From: Tenacibaculum sp. 190130A14a | GTDB taxonomy: Bacteria > Bacteroidota > Bacteroidia > Flavobacteriales > Flavobacteriaceae | Length of the DNA stretch: 64,000 nucleotides | Reading direction: 5' to 3' | Assembly: GCF_964048965.1 (NCBI RefSeq) | Contig: NZ_OZ040189.1 | Location: 1,302,001-1,366,000 of the forward strand | Shown: piece by piece, positions 62,449-64,000 of the stretch | How the letters are laid out: each line of letters opens with the position of its first letter | Numbering within the stretch: position 1 is the stretch's first letter | Position numbers and translations under genes: made by a program | The notes under the pieces: generated by a model | Told to the model about the DNA's origin: nothing | Seen by the model: only the letters and a program-made list of their open reading frames with translations | Database searches by the model: none

Positions 62449-63171
62449 TTATTCCTCCATAGAGTGGTAAACGGTGTTTACATCATCATCTTCTTCTAAA
62501 CGTTCTAATAACTTGTTTACTTCCTCTTTTTGTTCGTCAGAAAGGGCAGTAGTAGTGGTTGGAATACGCTCAAATTCAGAAGAAACAATTTCAATATTAT
62601 TTTCTTCTAAATATTTTTGAATCGAACCAAATTGTCCAAACGGAGCATATAACATTACGCTGCTATCTTCTTCATCCGTAAAAACCTCTTCTACTTCAAA
62701 ATCGATCATTTCCATTTCAAACTCTTCCAAGTCCATTCCTAAGGTATCTTCTTTTACTTTAAAGTTTACTACGTGGTCAAACATAAAAGCAACCGAACCA
62801 GAAGTTCCTAAGTTACCGTTACACTTGTTAAATGCAGCACGTACATTGGCAACCGTACGGTTGTTGTTGTTTGTAGCGGTTTCTACTAAAACTGCAACAC
62901 CATGTGGTGCATACCCTTCAAACAATACCTCTTTATAGTTGGCAGTATCTTTATCAGATGCTTTTTTAATTGCTCTAGCAACATTATCCTTAGGCATGTT
63001 TGCTGCCTTTGCATTTTGTATTACAACACGTAAGCGAGAGTTTGTTTCTGGGTTAGGACCTCCTTCTTTTACAGCCATTACAATGTCTTTACCAATTCTG
63101 GTAAAAGTTTTAGCCATTGCCGACCAACGTTTCATTTTTCTTGCTTTCCTAAATTCAAATGCTCTTCCCAT
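62449..63171 (-). CDS. YebC/PmpR family regulator
   Basis: 240 residues, full length. N-terminal MGRAFEFRKARKMKRWSAMAK, then NARLR-equivalent NSRLRVVIQNAKAANMPKDNVARAIKKA and FEGYAPHGVAVLVE. The family includes transcription factors and, by recent work on YebC2, translation factors acting at polyproline stalls. A conserved backbone gene bordering the variable region. Confidence 0.93.
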   Translation of the reverse strand: MGRAFEFRKARKMKRWSAMAKTFTRIGKDIVMAVKEGGPNPETNSRLRVVIQNAKAANMPKDNVARAIKKASDKDTANYKEVLFEGYAPHGVAVLVETATNNNNRTVANVRAAFNKCNGNLGTSGSVAFMFDHVVNFKVKEDTLGMDLEEFEMEMIDFEVEEVFTDEEDSSVMLYAPFGQFGSIQKYLEENNIEIVSSEFERIPTTTTALSDEQKEEVNKLLERLEEDDDVNTVYHSMEE

Positions 63172-63227
63172 TTCTTAATGTTTTGTTTCGCAAAGGCAAA
63201 TGTAACCAATGCAGTACTTTTTTACAA

Positions 63228-64000
63228 TTAAAATCTTTTCTTGAAAATTTGTTTTCCATCTTTGGCATGATATGCCCTCCAGGTACCCGACTGTTTGCCG
63301 TTTTTAAACTGTCCTTTTAGCTTCAGTTGTCCATTCGGATAATAGTGTTTATAATCACCATCTGGAATTCCATTATCCAATTCAACTTCGAATTTTAACT
63401 TTTTATCTTCATAAAATTCTTGGTATTCCTTAGCACTTAAATCTGAAGGATGAATGGCAGGTAGTTTAAAAATACTTTCCGCAGTTTCAACCACTACAGA
63501 GTCTTTTTGTGGCGTAATTTTTTTATATAATTCCTCCTTCAAAGCTTTCTCTTTTTGAACTTGTTGAGCAATTTCTTCAGGAGACTGATACGAAAGTGTA
63601 ATGTTGCTTTTAAACTGGTCTCCTTTAGAGATCAATTGCAATCCTACCTGAGAAAACGAAGTGAAATATTTTTTGTTTTTTATCAGTTGTTGTTTGGTCT
63701 TTCTATCTAATAAACTCAATAAGTCGTTGTAAGAATTTCCAGCTTCTGCATAAGCAAATACACTCGATTTACTTTCAAACTGATAATTGAAGTCTTCAAA
63801 TTGCGTAGAAGTATGTAAAGTATATCCTACCAAATGACTATTGATGATTTCTTTTAATGAATTCGGACTGGTACTAAACACCACAAAATCATCCATAATA
63901 GTAAAGTAAGGCTTTTCCATTTTAGCAAACGTATTTCCTGCTAACATTTTAAAAAATCCTTTTAAATCAAAATAGTAAATCGGATATCCTTGATAGTTGA
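63228..64000 (-). CDS. DUF3352-like protein with MORN repeats, C-terminal part (runs off the right edge)
   Basis: The frame is open from the window edge (last upstream residues NYQGYPIYYFDLKGFFKM) to the stop at 63228, so the Met at 63947 is internal. The N-terminal part resembles DUF3352-type proteins that sample substrate accuracy (FTIMDDFVVFSTSPNSLKEI), and the C-terminal 45 residues hold two MORN_2 repeats (HYYPNGQLKLKGQFKNGKQSG). Function unknown. Confidence 0.75.
   Translation of the reverse strand, partial: NYQGYPIYYFDLKGFFKMLAGNTFAKMEKPYFTIMDDFVVFSTSPNSLKEIINSHLVGYTLHTSTQFEDFNYQFESKSSVFAYAEAGNSYNDLLSLLDRKTKQQLIKNKKYFTSFSQVGLQLISKGDQFKSNITLSYQSPEEIAQQVQKEKALKEELYKKITPQKDSVVVETAESIFKLPAIHPSDLSAKEYQEFYEDKKLKFEVELDNGIPDGDYKHYYPNGQLKLKGQFKNGKQSGTWRAYHAKDGKQIFKKRF

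Overview
The window is AT-rich DNA from a member of the Bacteroidota, most likely the family Flavobacteriaceae. The evidence is the gene content (tandem GAPDH genes beside pfkA and mgsA, a flavobacterial LptD, MCE/MlaD protein, menaquinone genes, many small lipoproteins and DUF11 surface-protein architecture) and Bacteroidetes-type promoters of the form TTG-N20-TAnnTTTG. The genus cannot be fixed from the sequence alone.

Region 1 (1-27 kb) is ordinary chromosomal backbone. It holds glycolysis genes (pfkA, two gap copies, mgsA), ridA, an LptD-like outer-membrane protein divergent from an N-acetylmuramoyl-L-alanine amidase, an MCE protein, a two-subunit iron-sulfur oxidoreductase, and a run with menA, menC and menE interleaved with CPBP membrane proteases, a DUF4349 lipoprotein and a metal-dependent hydrolase. 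After it come a DUF418 membrane protein and a phosphatidylserine-decarboxylase-like protein. Three short candidate small RNAs, each on the minus strand with a terminator, lie at 23.1, 24.5 and 27.9 kb.

Region 2 (27-37 kb) is mixed. It contains a 55-residue double-glycine-leader peptide gene missed by ordinary ORF calling (28.6-28.8 kb), a three-gene roadblock-like operon, a membrane-bound AraC-type regulator, a secreted esterase-fold protein and a Crp/Fnr regulator with a DoxX-tautomerase-NTF2 operon.

Region 3 (37.1-61.4 kb) is the notable part: an integron-like gene-cassette array without a recognisable integrase in the window. Over twenty imperfectly palindromic sites of about 40-290 bp separate mostly single-gene units. 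Many sites start with an RYYYAAC-like box and end with a GTTRRRY-like box, and several genes take their stop codon from the first box. Cassettes in the left arm (37.2-56.5 kb) are on the minus strand and encode mainly small lipoproteins, immunity-like proteins and hypotheticals. Cassettes in the right arm (57.3-61.4 kb) are on the plus strand and encode HEPN, TIR, GIY-YIG and PIN domain proteins, which suggests defence. Members of the same site subfamilies occur in both arms. A duplicated module (leader repeat U, a small membrane protein, trailing repeat R) sits at 50.2-50.9 and 56.5-57.2 kb, and cassette blocks begin at these repeats. Several cassettes are decaying: two single in-frame stops, a doubly frameshifted VOC gene with an intact second copy, and truncated genes next to half-sites.

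Region 4 (61.4-64 kb) returns to backbone: a HEPN-motif protein, a YebC-family regulator and the 3' part of a MORN-repeat protein that runs off the window.
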